NCBI RefSeq assembly: GCF_004923315.1
Contig: NZ_CP039646.1
Span: forward strand, 469,780-533,779
Direction: 5' to 3'
DNA: 64,000 nucleotides
DNA from: Azospirillum sp. TSA2s
GTDB lineage: Bacteria; Pseudomonadota; Alphaproteobacteria; Azospirillales; Azospirillaceae
The translations under genes were made by a program, and so were the position numbers. The notes beneath the pieces were generated by a model. That model was not told the DNA's origin, ran no database searches, and worked only from the letters and a program-made list of their open reading frames with translations. Below, piece after piece: positions 19,850-29,610 of this stretch (positions are counted from its first letter, which is position 1; each line of letters opens with the position of its first letter).

Positions 19850-21049
19850 TCACGCGGAGCGCGGCAGGCCGGGCTTCCCATGCGGCTCCGCGGCGGCGGC
19901 GCCCAGATGGGGCCTCAGCATCAGGACAAGCGGAACGATCAGGGCGGCGGTCGCCGCCGAGGCCAGCACGCCGGTCGTCTGGCTGCTGTGATCGGCGATT
20001 GCGCCATAGAGGATCGGGGCCAGACCGCCGGACCCGATGACGCTGGTGTAGAAGACCGCGAAGGCCCGGCCGGTGTCGCCGTTGGAAAGCTCCGGCACCG
20101 TGCCGTAGAGCACCGAAGAGGTGCCGTTGAGCACGACGCCGAGCAGCGGCAGCAGAATGAGCGTCGGCGTCAGCGAGGTGAACAGCGTCGCCGCGATCAG
20201 CAGGGCCGTGGCGGCTTCGGTCGCCATGACGCTGCCGACGACCCCCAGCCGCTCCCCGAGCAGGCCGCATGTCGCCTTTCCCAGCGCGCCGCCGATGAAC
20301 AGCAGGGCGAGGGCGAGGCCAACCGTCGCCGAGTCCCCGCCCTGGCCCTGGATAAGGAAGGGCAGAAACAGCAGATAGCCCATGCGGGTCGCCGTATCGA
20401 GCGCACCGATCACCGTCAGTATGCCGAAGCCGCCGCGGCCGCGACCCGCCGTGGTCCCGGTCTTTGCGGCCCTCACGATGGGAACCGCCGGCGCCAGCGG
20501 CAGCAGGGCGAGCGACAGGGCGATGCCGATCACCGCCATCAGCACCAGCACCGGTTGCCAGCCGAACGTCGGCAGCAGCACCGCGACGAGCGCCGGCAAC
20601 GCCGCTTTCCCGAGGTCGCCTGAAAAATTGTAAATGCCGAGCGGATGCCGTGATGCCGAACCGTAACTGACGGTGACGAGCATCGACCCGCAGGGGTGCT
20701 GGATGCTCGATCCGATGCCGGCGACGACGAGGCCGACGCACAGCCCCGGCAAGCCGAACGGCAACGCCATGATCAGCAAGCCCGTCGCCGCGAGTATTGT
20801 CGACAGGATCAGCGCCGCCCGCGGCGACAGGCCGCGAAGAGCCCGGTCGGCCGGGATTTGCAGTCCCCCCATAGTTCCGGAGTAAAGGGCGCGGATGATG
20901 GCAAGCATCGCATAGGAAAGGCCGAACTGCGCCTGCCAGACCGGCAGGAAGACATAGAGCGCGTCGGTGTATCCATCATGCAACGCATGGGCAAGGCACG
21001 CGCCCGTCAGGCTTTTCTTCTTCTCTGTCCACCAATGTCTCGGATTCAT
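19850..21049 (-). CDS. MFS transporter, Fsr (fosmidomycin-resistance)-like
   Basis: Major facilitator of 399 residues with 12 predicted membrane segments. The N-terminal LTGACLAHALHDGYTDALYV and SSIQHPCGSMLVTVSYG resemble the Fsr branch of drug/metabolite exporters. The start is uncertain: ATG 21049 follows GGGAAAGCC, and another ATG lies 11 codons upstream at 21082. It is the first gene of a leftward pair with the SDR gene and diverges from a LysR gene, the usual layout for a LysR-controlled efflux or catabolic operon. The transported compound cannot be read from the sequence. Confidence 0.85.
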   Translation of the reverse strand: MNPRHWWTEKKKSLTGACLAHALHDGYTDALYVFLPVWQAQFGLSYAMLAIIRALYSGTMGGLQIPADRALRGLSPRAALILSTILAATGLLIMALPFGLPGLCVGLVVAGIGSSIQHPCGSMLVTVSYGSASRHPLGIYNFSGDLGKAALPALVAVLLPTFGWQPVLVLMAVIGIALSLALLPLAPAVPIVRAAKTGTTAGRGRGGFGILTVIGALDTATRMGYLLFLPFLIQGQGGDSATVGLALALLFIGGALGKATCGLLGERLGVVGSVMATEAATALLIAATLFTSLTPTLILLPLLGVVLNGTSSVLYGTVPELSNGDTGRAFAVFYTSVIGSGGLAPILYGAIADHSSQTTGVLASAATAALIVPLVLMLRPHLGAAAAEPHGKPGLPRSA

Positions 21050-21197
21050 CTTCAATGGCTTTCCCGGAGGCGCCACAGGCATTGCCCGGCTGGTCTGAAT
21101 GGAAAGGCATGCTATACGTGTGAAATTTCAGCGACTAGTATGCTTTGAATCACGGATAGCGTTCGTTTTTCTCACGGATCGCCCTTACGGACTGCCC

Positions 21198-22094
21198 ATG
21201 CGCCGCCTTCCTCCCCTGAACGCCCTGCGCATCTTCGAGGTCGCGGCCCGGACCGGCAGCTATGCCGAGGCCGGGACTGAACTCGGTCTCACCCATGGCG
21301 CGGTGAGCCGGCAGATCGCTGCGCTCGAAGGCTGGCTCGGACAGAGGCTCTTCGTGAGGGACGGGCGCCGCATGGTCGCGACGCCGATGGCGAGGATCTT
21401 CGCCGCAGAGGTCGGCCTTTCCTTCGACCGGCTGGCCGTCGCGGCGGAAGCCTGCGGCCGGCCCGACGCGCGCCGCATCCTGCGGGTCAGCGCCCCGACC
21501 AGCTTCGCGATGCGCTGGCTGATCCCGCGGCTCGGCCGCTACCACGCCGACCATCCGCAGGTCGAAGTGGCGGTGACGACGGTTTCGACCGTGCTTGAGG
21601 AACTGCGCGGCGGCGTCGACGTGGCGATCCGGCGCGGCGTCGCTCGGGAGCATGTGTGGCCTCAGCATCGCGTCGTCCCCGTGCTGGATGACGTGGACAC
21701 GCTGATCATGAGCCCGGCGTTGTTCGCCCGACGGCCGATCCGCAAGCCCGCCGACATCGAGGGACACACGCTTCTCGCAAGCGAGACCCGTGCCGGCGAT
21801 TGGACGGGCTGGCTTGAGGCGGCAGGACTCCAGCACCTTGCCGGGCATCCCCGCCAGATTTTCGATCACTTTTACGTCACCCGTCAGGCGGTGGAGGATG
21901 GGCTTGGCATCGGGATCGGCCCGTTGCCGATGCTCGACATCGACATCGCCGGCGGACGGCTGATGACGCCGTTGCCCGAGATCCGCGTTCCCAGGACCGG
22001 GTACGTCGCTCTCGTTCCACGTCAGGCCGACGCCGGAAACCTCGTTGCCGGCTTCGTCGACTGGCTTGTCGGAGAGGCGCCGGGACCACGGTGA
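21198..22094 (+). CDS. LysR-type regulator, GcvA-like
   Basis: LysR-family regulator of 298 residues. The N-terminus MRRLPPLNALRIFEVAARTG followed by SYAEAGTELGLTHGAVSRQI is the typical GcvA/AmpR-subgroup winged helix. The effector domain begins near ILRVSAPTSFAMRWLIPRL. The ATG at 21198 matches the family start; an open frame extends 33 codons upstream without similarity. It is divergent from the MFS-SDR pair across a 148-bp, relatively A+T-rich region (about 21100-21170) that probably carries its operator. The inducer is unknown. Confidence 0.88.
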   Translation: MRRLPPLNALRIFEVAARTGSYAEAGTELGLTHGAVSRQIAALEGWLGQRLFVRDGRRMVATPMARIFAAEVGLSFDRLAVAAEACGRPDARRILRVSAPTSFAMRWLIPRLGRYHADHPQVEVAVTTVSTVLEELRGGVDVAIRRGVAREHVWPQHRVVPVLDDVDTLIMSPALFARRPIRKPADIEGHTLLASETRAGDWTGWLEAAGLQHLAGHPRQIFDHFYVTRQAVEDGLGIGIGPLPMLDIDIAGGRLMTPLPEIRVPRTGYVALVPRQADAGNLVAGFVDWLVGEAPGPR

Positions 22095-22196
22095 CGGGCC
22101 GGGCATCGAACCGCTCAAGTCCCGGAATGCGCCGCTCAGACGGCCAAACCGCCGCTCGCCGGAAACCGGTTCAACGCCTGCCGCAACGGCGCTAAC

Positions 22197-22210
22197 GTGG
22201 GACGTCCCAC
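22197..22210. promoter_or_regulatory. 14-bp palindrome GTGGGACGTCCCAC, copy 1
   Basis: Perfect palindrome 27 bp upstream of the small gene at 22238. The same word occurs at 29348-29361 and 33886-33899. Its function is unknown; it could be an operator or a dispersed repeat. Confidence 0.55.
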
Positions 22211-22237
22211 AACACCGGCTCCCGCCAGAGGTCTCCG

Positions 22238-22432
22238 ATGGACACTCCCTGCCCCCGCACACCCCTGCGCAAGGCCCTTGCCAATCTGCGTCGTCTGTTC
22301 AACGACGACTCCTATGACCGCTACCGCGAAGCCCAGGCCCGCCTCACCCCGGAGGAGGAGCCGCTCGACGAACGGTCTTTCAAGGCGCGGCAGATCCTGA
22401 TGACTCTGGGACGCGGCTGCTGCGGGCGGTAG
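22238..22432 (+). CDS. small protein, possibly YbdD/YjiX-like
   Basis: Sixty-four residues, start preceded by AGAGG. The second half (DDSYDRYREAQAR, then a proline-containing turn, RSFKARQ and a terminal GCCGR) recalls the YD-x-Y, F-x-x-RQ and terminal CC pattern of YbdD/YjiX proteins, which accompany CstA/BtsT pyruvate transporters. The match is short and seen only by eye. Its 3' end overlaps the convergent BrkB-type gene by 53 bp, so the last 17 codons are read on both strands. A 14-bp palindrome lies just upstream. If it is not YbdD-like, it is simply a small hypothetical protein. Confidence 0.5.
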   Translation: MDTPCPRTPLRKALANLRRLFNDDSYDRYREAQARLTPEEEPLDERSFKARQILMTLGRGCCGR

Positions 22433-23351
22433 CCCCCTCCCCTACCCCGGGGCCCACCCCAGGGCCCACCCCAGGCCCCGCCTCCGGGTTCAGCCCCGGC
22501 ATCCGTGCCCGGCTGCCGCTGCGCTCCGAATAGGCGCGGGTCAGTTCCGCGCCGAACAGGAAGATCACCGCCGAATAATAGACCCACAGCAGGATCAGCA
22601 CGAAGGACCCCGCCGCGCCATAGACCGTCACCACACCGCTGGTGGCGATGTAGAAGCCGATCAGGAACTTGCCGACCGCGAACAGGAAGGCGTTCGCCGC
22701 CGCCCCCAGCCAGACGTCGGTCCAGCGGATGTAGGTGTCGGGCAGGATGCGGTAGATCATCGCGAACAGCCCGGTCAGCACCACCCAGGACGTGACGACG
22801 TCGAGCAGCCACAGCAGTGACGGCATCGCCGGCAGATAGCCGGCGGCCCAGCGACCGGCCGCCGCCAGCGCCGCGCTGACCACCAGCGACACGATCAGCA
22901 GGAAGCCGATGGCGCCGATCAGCGCCAGCGCCTTCAGCCGGACCCGCACCAGCCATGTGATGGTCGATTCCTGCGGCGCCGCCACCCGCCAGATGCGGTT
23001 CAGCGCGGTCTGCAGTTCGACGAAGACGGTGGTGGCGCCGACGATGATGGTGCCGATGCCGATGACGCTGGCGACGATCCCGGTCTCCCGCGCGCCGGCC
23101 CGCGCGATCAGATCCTGCAGGGTCTGGCCGGCGTCGCGCCCGACCAGCGCGGTCAATTGCTCGATCAGCGCGCCGCGCGCCGCCTCGTCGCCGAACACCA
23201 GCCCGGCCAGCGCAATCACCAGGATCGCCAGCGGTGCCAGCGAGAAGATGGTGTAGAAGGCGATGGACGCCGCCATGCTCATCGCGTCGTCGTTCATCCA
23301 GCCATACGCCGCATCGACCACGATCCCCCACCCCCGCCGCACGCTTGCCAT
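22380..23351 (-). CDS. YihY/BrkB-family inner-membrane protein
   Basis: Membrane protein of 323 residues with about six membrane segments. Family marks are DDAMSMAASIAFYTIFSLAP, the ELQTALNRIW motif, and AVGKFLIGFYIATSGVVTVYG followed by GSFVLILLWVYYSA. The old name 'ribonuclease BN' is a misassignment for this family, and its function is unsettled. The C-terminus after about residue 288 is low-complexity, with a GPGVGPGVGPGVG run encoded by a short tandem repeat (about 22445-22485) that overlaps the convergent small gene region. A start context with GAGGG lies upstream. Confidence 0.85.
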   Translation of the reverse strand: MASVRRGWGIVVDAAYGWMNDDAMSMAASIAFYTIFSLAPLAILVIALAGLVFGDEAARGALIEQLTALVGRDAGQTLQDLIARAGARETGIVASVIGIGTIIVGATTVFVELQTALNRIWRVAAPQESTITWLVRVRLKALALIGAIGFLLIVSLVVSAALAAAGRWAAGYLPAMPSLLWLLDVVTSWVVLTGLFAMIYRILPDTYIRWTDVWLGAAANAFLFAVGKFLIGFYIATSGVVTVYGAAGSFVLILLWVYYSAVIFLFGAELTRAYSERSGSRARMPGLNPEAGPGVGPGVGPGVGEGATARSSRVPESSGSAAP

Positions 23352-23566
23352 CGCCGCCCTCCCGTCCCGGACCGTCCCATCCCTGGGGTAACAGCGACGG
23401 TGGCGATTTGGTCATACCGGTAACCTCGTGCGCCCGTTCCATGGTAGGAAGAAGGCGTCGGCGGCCGGACTCCGCCCGTTGCCGCCCATTGAACAGTGAA
23501 CAACGCGCCGGAAAGCGTTTCACGGCGTTCCAAACGTTCCATCCACCAAGGCAGGAGACCCGCCCG

Positions 23567-24292
23567 GTGTCGCAAAAGGTGATCGGCCTGATCGGGGGCA
23601 TGAGCTGGGAAAGCTCCGCCGAATATTACCGCATCGTCAATGAGGGCGTCCGCGACCGGCTGGGCGGGCTGCGCTCAGCCCGCTGCCTGATGTGGTCCTT
23701 CGACTTCGCGGAGGTCGAGGCGTTGCAGCATGCCGGCCGCTGGGACGATGCCACCGCCCTGATGATCGACGCCGCCCGCCGGCTGGAGCGCGGTGGCGCC
23801 GACTTCCTGCTGATCTGCACCAACACCATGCACCGCATGGCGGACGAGGTGCAGGCCGCCGTCAGCATCCCGCTGCTGCACATCGCCGATCCCACGGCGG
23901 AGCGCATCCGCGCCGCCGGCCACCGCCGCGTCGGGCTGCTCGGCACCGCCTTCACCATGGAACAGGACTTCTACAAGGGCCGGCTCGCCGAGCGCCACGG
24001 TCTGGAGGTGCTGATCCCCGACGCCGCCGACCGCGCCACCGTCCACCGCATCATCTACGAGGAACTGGTCCAGGGCCGGGTCGAGGCGGCTTCCCGCCAG
24101 GCCTACCGCGAGGTGATCGCCCGGCTGGTGGAGCGCGGCGCGGAGGCGATCATCCTCGGCTGCACCGAGATCATGCTGCTGGTGAAGCCGGAGGACAGTG
24201 CCGTCCCCCTGTTCGACACCACCGCCATCCACGCCGAAGCGGCGGTGGAGCGGGCAATCGCCGGCTTCACCCCATCCCCAGCCGTTCCTTGA
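23567..24292 (+). CDS. aspartate/glutamate racemase family protein
   Basis: Cofactor-independent amino-acid racemase, 241 residues from a GTG start with AGGAG 9 nt upstream. The start [21 protein letters not shown] is typical of aspartate racemases (YgeA/RacD group). The two catalytic cysteines are present in LLICTNTMH and ILGCTEI. It should interconvert L- and D-aspartate or glutamate in the cytoplasm. The gene stands alone and converges with btsR-like, overlapping its 3' end by 26 bp. The exact substrate is not decided by the motifs. Confidence 0.87.
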   Translation: MSQKVIGLIGGMSWESSAEYYRIVNEGVRDRLGGLRSARCLMWSFDFAEVEALQHAGRWDDATALMIDAARRLERGGADFLLICTNTMHRMADEVQAAVSIPLLHIADPTAERIRAAGHRRVGLLGTAFTMEQDFYKGRLAERHGLEVLIPDAADRATVHRIIYEELVQGRVEAASRQAYREVIARLVERGAEAIILGCTEIMLLVKPEDSAVPLFDTTAIHAEAAVERAIAGFTPSPAVP

Positions 24293-24998
24293 GCGCGCCC
24301 AGGAAGCGCCGGCTGACCGGCACCACATGCCCGCCGTTGGTCTGAATCTCCGCCAGCCCGCCGTCGACGAAGCGGATCTCCCGGATGCGGTCCGGGTTGA
24401 CCAGATGCTGGCGGTGGCAGCGGAACAGCGGGCTTTTTTCCTGGATGGTGTGCAGGGTCAATTCGGTGAAGCGCTCCTGCCCGTCCTCCCCCACCACATA
24501 GACGCCGGCAGGGCGGGAGACGACATACTCGACATCGGCCAGCTTCATCAGGGTGATGCGGTTGACCCCGGTGCAGGGGATGTGGCGCAGTTCTGCCGCC
24601 CCGGGCAACACGCCGACCTCCTGCGGGGCGCGCTGGCGACGCAGCCGCTGCAGGGTCTTCTCCAGCCGCGCCGGGTCGGCCGGTTTCAGCAGATAATCGA
24701 AGGCATGTTCCTCGAAGGCCTGGACGGCATACTCGTCATGGGCGGTCAGGAAGACGATGCGCGGCATCCGCTCAGGGTCGAGCATGCTCAGCATCTCCAG
24801 GCCGCTGACCCGCGGCATCTGGATGTCGAGGAAGACCACGTCGGGCGCCTGCCGGTTGATGGCGCCGATCGCCTCGATGGCGTTGGCGCATTCGCCGACG
24901 ATGCGGATGTCGGCGGCCTCCTCCAGCAGCCGGCGCAGCTCCTCGCGCGCCAGCGGCTCGTCATCGACGATCAGGACGTTCATGGCGGGCGGCATCAT
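24267..24998 (-). CDS. LytTR-type response regulator, BtsR/YehT-like
   Basis: Response regulator of 243 residues. A receiver domain ([20 protein letters not shown], phosphoacceptor Asp in VVFLDIQMP, conserved Lys in YLLKPAD) is joined to a C-terminal LytTR DNA-binding domain (about 140-243, ending [15 protein letters not shown]). The start ATG overlaps the stop of the upstream kinase gene as ATGA, so the two are coupled. The pair resembles BtsS/BtsR, the pyruvate-sensing system that controls a CstA-family transporter in E. coli. A CstA-family gene lies 6 kb away here. Confidence 0.88.
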   Translation of the reverse strand: MMPPAMNVLIVDDEPLAREELRRLLEEAADIRIVGECANAIEAIGAINRQAPDVVFLDIQMPRVSGLEMLSMLDPERMPRIVFLTAHDEYAVQAFEEHAFDYLLKPADPARLEKTLQRLRRQRAPQEVGVLPGAAELRHIPCTGVNRITLMKLADVEYVVSRPAGVYVVGEDGQERFTELTLHTIQEKSPLFRCHRQHLVNPDRIREIRFVDGGLAEIQTNGGHVVPVSRRFLGALKERLGMG

Positions 24999-26692
24999 GC
25001 GGGCACGGTTTCCTCAAGAGGCAGGCGCAGGGTGACGCGGGTGGCGACATCGGGCTCGCAGGCGACCGAAACGCCGTAATCCTCACCGTAGCGGTTGCGG
25101 ATGCGGCGGTCGACGATGGTCATCCCCAGCCCGTCGCCGCCCGGCTTGGCCTCATAGAGCCCGGCATTGTCCTCCACCGACAGCAGCAAGTCGCCGCCCT
25201 CCCGCCGCGCCGCGATGCGCACCCGCCCGTCGCCCAGAAGCTGCGCCGTGCCATGCTTGATCGCGTTCTCCACCAGCGGCTGGAGCGAGAAGGCCGGCAG
25301 CCGGGCATGGCGCAGATCGTCCGGCACCTCGATCTCCACCGCCAGCCGGCCGGTGAAGCGGGCCAGCTCGATCTGCAGATAGGCGCTGACATGCTCGACC
25401 TCGTCGGCCAGCGTCGCCATCTGGCTCGGGCGCTTCAGGTTCTTGCGGAAGAAGGTCGACAGGTTCTGCACCAGCTGCCGCGCCCGCTCCGGATCGTTGC
25501 GGATGACGGCGGAGATGGTGTTCAGCGCGTTGAACAGGAAATGCGGGTTGACCTGGGCATGCAGCAGCTTGATCTCCGACTGCGCCAGCAGTGCCTTCTG
25601 CTGCTCGTAGCGGCCCGCCAGGATCTGGTTGGACAGCAGCCGCGCCACGCCCTCCCCCAGCGTGCGGTTGATGGTGGAGAAGATCTTGGTGCGCGGCTCG
25701 TACAGCTTGATGGTGCCGATCACCCCGCCCTCCTCGCCCACCAGCGGGATGACCAGAGCCGCCCCCAGCCGGCAGCCCGGACTGATCGAGCAGCGATAGG
25801 CAACCTCGTTGCCGTCGGCATAGATGACCTGATTGCTGGCGATGGCCTGATGGGTCTGGGGCGAGCTGATCGGCGTGCCGGGCAGATGGTGGTCGTCGCC
25901 GATGCCGATGAAGGCCAGCAGCTTTTCCCGATCGGTGATGGCGACGGCGCCGACGCCGGTCTCCTCATAGATGATGCGGGCGACGCGGGTGCTGTTCTCG
26001 CTGTTGAAGCCGCCGCGCAGCACGCCGTCGCAACGCGCGGCGATCTTCAGCGCCTTGGCGGAAAAGGCGCTGGACTGCTTCTCGTCCAGCACGCGCCGTT
26101 CCAGCAGGATGCGCATGAACAGCGCCGCGCCCAGCGTGTTGGCGACGATCATCGGGGCGGCCACCACCTCGACCAGATGCATCGCCGCCTCGAACGGCCG
26201 GGCCACCGCCAGGATGATCAGCATCTGCACCACCTCCGCCACGAAGGTGACGGCGCCGACGCGCAGCGGGTTGAACAGCGGCTCGATCCGGCCCTGCCGC
26301 ACCATGTGCCGGTGGACCAGCCCGCCGATCAGCCCCTCCGCCATGGTGGAGATGGCGCAGGCCAGCGCCGACATGCCGCCCAGCGAATAGCGGTGCAAGC
26401 CCCCGGTCAGCCCGACCGCCAGCCCCACCGACGGCCCGCCGAAGATGCCGCCCAGCACCGCCCCGATGGCTCGGGTGTTGGCGATGCTGTCGTCGATGTG
26501 CAGCCCGAAATAGGTGCCCATGATGCAGAAGATCGAGAAGATCGCGTAACAGGCCAGCTTGTGCGGCCAGCGCACCGTCACATGGGTCAGCGGCAGGAAC
26601 AGCGGCGTGCGGCTCAGCAGATAGGCGATCACCAGATAGACGCACATCTGCTGAAGCAGCGAGAGGATCAGGGTGAAGGGCTCGACTGGCAT
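24995..26692 (-). CDS. LytS-type sensor histidine kinase, BtsS-like
   Basis: Membrane sensor kinase of 565 residues. The N-terminal 5TM-LYT sensor region (about 1-185) includes [24 protein letters not shown] domain (about 215-350) begins [25 protein letters not shown], then a HisKA_7TM-type kinase core with [18 protein letters not shown] (phospho-His) and an HATPase with LVENAIKHG and a [11 protein letters not shown] loop. This architecture is that of BtsS (YehU)/YpdA. It is first in a two-gene operon with the LytTR regulator. Confidence 0.9.
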   Translation of the reverse strand: MPVEPFTLILSLLQQMCVYLVIAYLLSRTPLFLPLTHVTVRWPHKLACYAIFSIFCIMGTYFGLHIDDSIANTRAIGAVLGGIFGGPSVGLAVGLTGGLHRYSLGGMSALACAISTMAEGLIGGLVHRHMVRQGRIEPLFNPLRVGAVTFVAEVVQMLIILAVARPFEAAMHLVEVVAAPMIVANTLGAALFMRILLERRVLDEKQSSAFSAKALKIAARCDGVLRGGFNSENSTRVARIIYEETGVGAVAITDREKLLAFIGIGDDHHLPGTPISSPQTHQAIASNQVIYADGNEVAYRCSISPGCRLGAALVIPLVGEEGGVIGTIKLYEPRTKIFSTINRTLGEGVARLLSNQILAGRYEQQKALLAQSEIKLLHAQVNPHFLFNALNTISAVIRNDPERARQLVQNLSTFFRKNLKRPSQMATLADEVEHVSAYLQIELARFTGRLAVEIEVPDDLRHARLPAFSLQPLVENAIKHGTAQLLGDGRVRIAARREGGDLLLSVEDNAGLYEAKPGGDGLGMTIVDRRIRNRYGEDYGVSVACEPDVATRVTLRLPLEETVPA

Positions 26693-26822
26693 GACGATAA
26701 TCCCGACAGCGGCCTGACGATACCGGCGCCGCTCGCCGCCATCCTACACCGGCCGGGCTCCCCCGCAGATGGGACATCCTTGCATCCCTACCCCCGCCCT
26801 ACCCCACCTCCGGCGCGGGCGC

Positions 26823-27620
26823 TCAGCGCCGCCGCGACGCAGGGTGCAGCAGCGCCATTTCCGGCGTCACCGATTGCCGCATCGCCGCGTCCCACTCGCT
26901 CATGGTGACGAAGCGCAGGCCCCGCCTCTCCCCCTCCTCCAGGATCGCCGGCAGCGCCGCGACGGTCGCCGCCTTGGTGCTGTGCATCAGCACGACAGCG
27001 CCCGGCGCCAGCCGTTCGGTCACCCGGCGGCGGATGATGTCGGGACCGCTGTCCTTCCAGTCCTGGCTGTCGGCGGTCCACAGCACCGTCGCCATGCCAT
27101 GCCGGCGCGCCAGCGCCGCCAGCGCGTCGTCCACATCGCCGAAGGGCGGCCGGAACCACGTCGCCGTCACGCCGACCGACGCCAGCACCTTCTCCGCCTG
27201 CGCCAGGTTCCACTCGCGCTCCGCCGGCTTCAGGTCGGTGGTCATCGGATGGGTTTGGGTGTGGCTGCCAACCTCGTTGTCGGAGGCCGCCACCTGCTTG
27301 GCGATGTCGTGATGCGCCGGGATCTTGGCGCCGATGTAGAAGAAGGTCGCCTTCGCCCCATGCGCCCGCAGGATGTCGAGGATGCGCGGATCATTGGCAT
27401 CCGGCCCGTCGTCGATGGTCAGCGCCACCACCCGCGCCTGCGGCAGGGTCCGGTCGACCTGATCGAGGTCGAGGTCGGATCCGGGGATCAGATGCTCCGT
27501 CACGAAGGGAGCGGCGCCATGGGTGGCGGCATAGCTGCGCTGCCCGGCCATGGCCGAAACGGGCAGGGCAAGCAGGGCCGCCGCCAGCGGCAGGACGGCA
27601 TGGCGGAACAGGGTCATCAT
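26823..27620 (-). CDS. secreted polysaccharide deacetylase (NodB homology)
   Basis: Carbohydrate esterase family 4-type protein of 265 residues with a signal peptide (MMTLFRHAVLPLAAALLALP..., cleavage near AMAG). NodB motifs are present: TIDDGPD with the catalytic Asp pair, the zinc histidines in GSHTQTHPMT, RPPFGD and VLWTADSQDW, and a C-terminal VVLMHST. It probably deacetylates peptidoglycan or a surface polysaccharide in the periplasm. An ATG 12 codons upstream (27656) is possible but would weaken the signal peptide. It is a single gene between btsS-like and matB. Confidence 0.87.
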   Translation of the reverse strand: MMTLFRHAVLPLAAALLALPVSAMAGQRSYAATHGAAPFVTEHLIPGSDLDLDQVDRTLPQARVVALTIDDGPDANDPRILDILRAHGAKATFFYIGAKIPAHHDIAKQVAASDNEVGSHTQTHPMTTDLKPAEREWNLAQAEKVLASVGVTATWFRPPFGDVDDALAALARRHGMATVLWTADSQDWKDSGPDIIRRRVTERLAPGAVVLMHSTKAATVAALPAILEEGERRGLRFVTMSEWDAAMRQSVTPEMALLHPASRRR

Positions 27621-27754
27621 CGCGGGCGCACATGGAAAAAGCCGGAGCCGCGCCACTCCCTTCGAAAGGGGTATGGCGCGGCAGAAGGCCGAGCATTGCT
27701 CCCGCCGCAGACGGCGGACAAGCGATTTCTTGGGGACCTCGGCCGGAGTTCCCC

Positions 27755-29275
27755 TTACGCCCCTAAACGGCCCTTGTTCGCCTCCCGCAGCAGGTTCTTC
27801 TGCACCTTGCCCATGGCGTTGCGCGGCAACTCGTCGACGAAGGCCACCGCCTTCGGCACCTTGAAGTTCGCCAGCTGCTCTTTGCAGGCGCCGACCACCG
27901 CCGCCTCATCGACCGCGGCCCCCGGCCGGCGCAGCACCACCGCCATCACCGCCTCGCCGAAATCCGGGTGGGGGATGCCGATCACCGCCGATTCCACCAC
28001 GCCGTCGATGGCGTCGATCACCGTCTCCACCTCCTTGGGGTAGACGTTGAAGCCGCCGGAGATCACCAGATCCCTGGCGCGGCCGATGATGTGGACATAG
28101 CCGCGCTCGTCGATCCGGCCGACGTCGCCGGTGATGAACCAGCCGCCGGGGCGGATCTCCTGCGCCGTCTTCTCCGGCATCCGCCAGTAGCCGGAAAACA
28201 CGTTCGGCCCCTTCACCTCCAGCACGCCGATCTCGCCCTCCGCAACCGGCTCCCCCGTCTTCTCGTCGGCAACGCGCACCGACACCTCGGGCAGCGGGAA
28301 GCCGACGGTGCCGGGGATGCGTTCGCCGTCCAGCGGGTTGGAGGTCAGCATGCCGGTCTCCGTCATGCCGTAGCGTTCCAGGATGGCGTGGCCGGTGCGC
28401 TCCCTGAACTCCCGGTGGGTGTCGGCCAGCAGCGGGGCGGAGCCGGAGATGAACAGCCGCATATGCGCCGCCGCCTCCGGCGTCAGGCGCGGGTCGGCCA
28501 GCAGGCGGGTGTAGAAGGTCGGCACCCCCATCATCACGGTGGCCTGCGGCAGCAGGCGGAACACGGCATCGGGATCGAACTTGCCCAGGAACAGCATGCC
28601 GGTGCCGTTCATCAGCACACAGTTGGTGGCGACGAACAGGCCATGGGTGTGGAAGATCGGCAGGGCGTGCAGCAGCACGTCGTCGGACCGGAAGCCCCAG
28701 ACGCGGTGCAGGGTGGCGGCGTTGGAGGACAGGTTGCGGTGGCTCATCATCGCCCCCTTCGACCGCCCGGTGGTGCCGGAGGTGTAGAGGATCGCCGCCA
28801 GATCGTCCGCCGCGCACGCCACCGTGTCGAACTCCGGATCCAACCCGGCCGCCCGTTCCGGCAGACTGCCGTCGCCGCCGGTGCCCAGCGTCAGCAGCGT
28901 GCCCACACCGGCGCCCTTCGCGGTGTCGGCCAGCGCCGCCTCGTTCCCCGGCGTGCAGACGAAGACCTTCGGCTCGGCATCGCCCAGGAAATAGCCGACC
29001 TCGGCCTTCGTATAGGCGGTGTTCAGCGGCAGATAGGCGGCACCAGCCCGCAGGCAGGCGAGATAGAGGAAGACCGCCTCCGCCGACTTCTCCACCTGCA
29101 CCGCCACACGGTCGCCCTTGGCGACGCCCAGCTCCGCCAGCAGCCGGGCATAACGGCCGCTGATCTCCAGCAGGTCGCGGTAGCTGTAGCGGCGGCCGGA
29201 CTCCAGCTCGATGAAGCTGCTGTCGGCATCGGCGGGAAAGCGGGCGGCGGCGATGTCGAAGAAGTTGTCGCTCAT
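27755..29275 (-). CDS. matB: malonyl-CoA / methylmalonyl-CoA synthetase
   Basis: AMP-forming acyl-CoA synthetase, 506 residues, the length of MatB. It activates malonate (or methylmalonate) with ATP and CoA. Motifs are the P-loop AILYTSGTTGRSKGAMMSH, ERYGMTETGMLTSNP, TGDVGRID and the C-terminal catalytic lysine in RNAMGKVQKNLLRE. The start MSDNFFDIAAARFPADADSS is characteristic of the MatB group; an upstream frame extension is rejected. No malonyl-CoA decarboxylase gene is adjacent. Its promoter region is shared with the divergent catalase-LodA gene and carries the 14-bp palindrome. Confidence 0.88.
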   Translation of the reverse strand: MSDNFFDIAAARFPADADSSFIELESGRRYSYRDLLEISGRYARLLAELGVAKGDRVAVQVEKSAEAVFLYLACLRAGAAYLPLNTAYTKAEVGYFLGDAEPKVFVCTPGNEAALADTAKGAGVGTLLTLGTGGDGSLPERAAGLDPEFDTVACAADDLAAILYTSGTTGRSKGAMMSHRNLSSNAATLHRVWGFRSDDVLLHALPIFHTHGLFVATNCVLMNGTGMLFLGKFDPDAVFRLLPQATVMMGVPTFYTRLLADPRLTPEAAAHMRLFISGSAPLLADTHREFRERTGHAILERYGMTETGMLTSNPLDGERIPGTVGFPLPEVSVRVADEKTGEPVAEGEIGVLEVKGPNVFSGYWRMPEKTAQEIRPGGWFITGDVGRIDERGYVHIIGRARDLVISGGFNVYPKEVETVIDAIDGVVESAVIGIPHPDFGEAVMAVVLRRPGAAVDEAAVVGACKEQLANFKVPKAVAFVDELPRNAMGKVQKNLLREANKGRLGA

Positions 29276-29347
29276 TCTGGTCGGACCCCTGCGGAACGGA
29301 TTGTCCATCATACACAGCAATGGGGCAGGGGAGCAGCGTAACGCATT

Positions 29348-29361
29348 GTGGGACGTCCCAC
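29348..29361. promoter_or_regulatory. 14-bp palindrome GTGGGACGTCCCAC, copy 2
   Basis: Perfect palindrome, extendable to TGTGGGACGTCCCACA, 72 bp upstream of matB within the 335-bp divergent gap between matB and the catalase-LodA gene. Identical to copies at 22197-22210 and 33886-33899. The rest of this gap (29276-29610) shows no gene. Confidence 0.55.
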
Positions 29362-29610
29362 ATGCGCACCTCCGGATCACCGGCGCGAACAGTGGTGAGC
29401 TTTCTCAACTCCGGCAGCACCCCATCACCATCAACTCTCCCGCCCGCGAAAAATGTGCGTCCACCAGATTATTTCCGGTGGAAACCCTCGAAGTGCTCGC
29501 GTAAGCACGAATCACGAAGCGGGAAAATCAACCAACGAACACAACCTCCCGCGCCAGACATGCCCACCCCACCCCGGCAGCGCCGCCGGACGGTACAGGA
29601 GACGGAGCGA

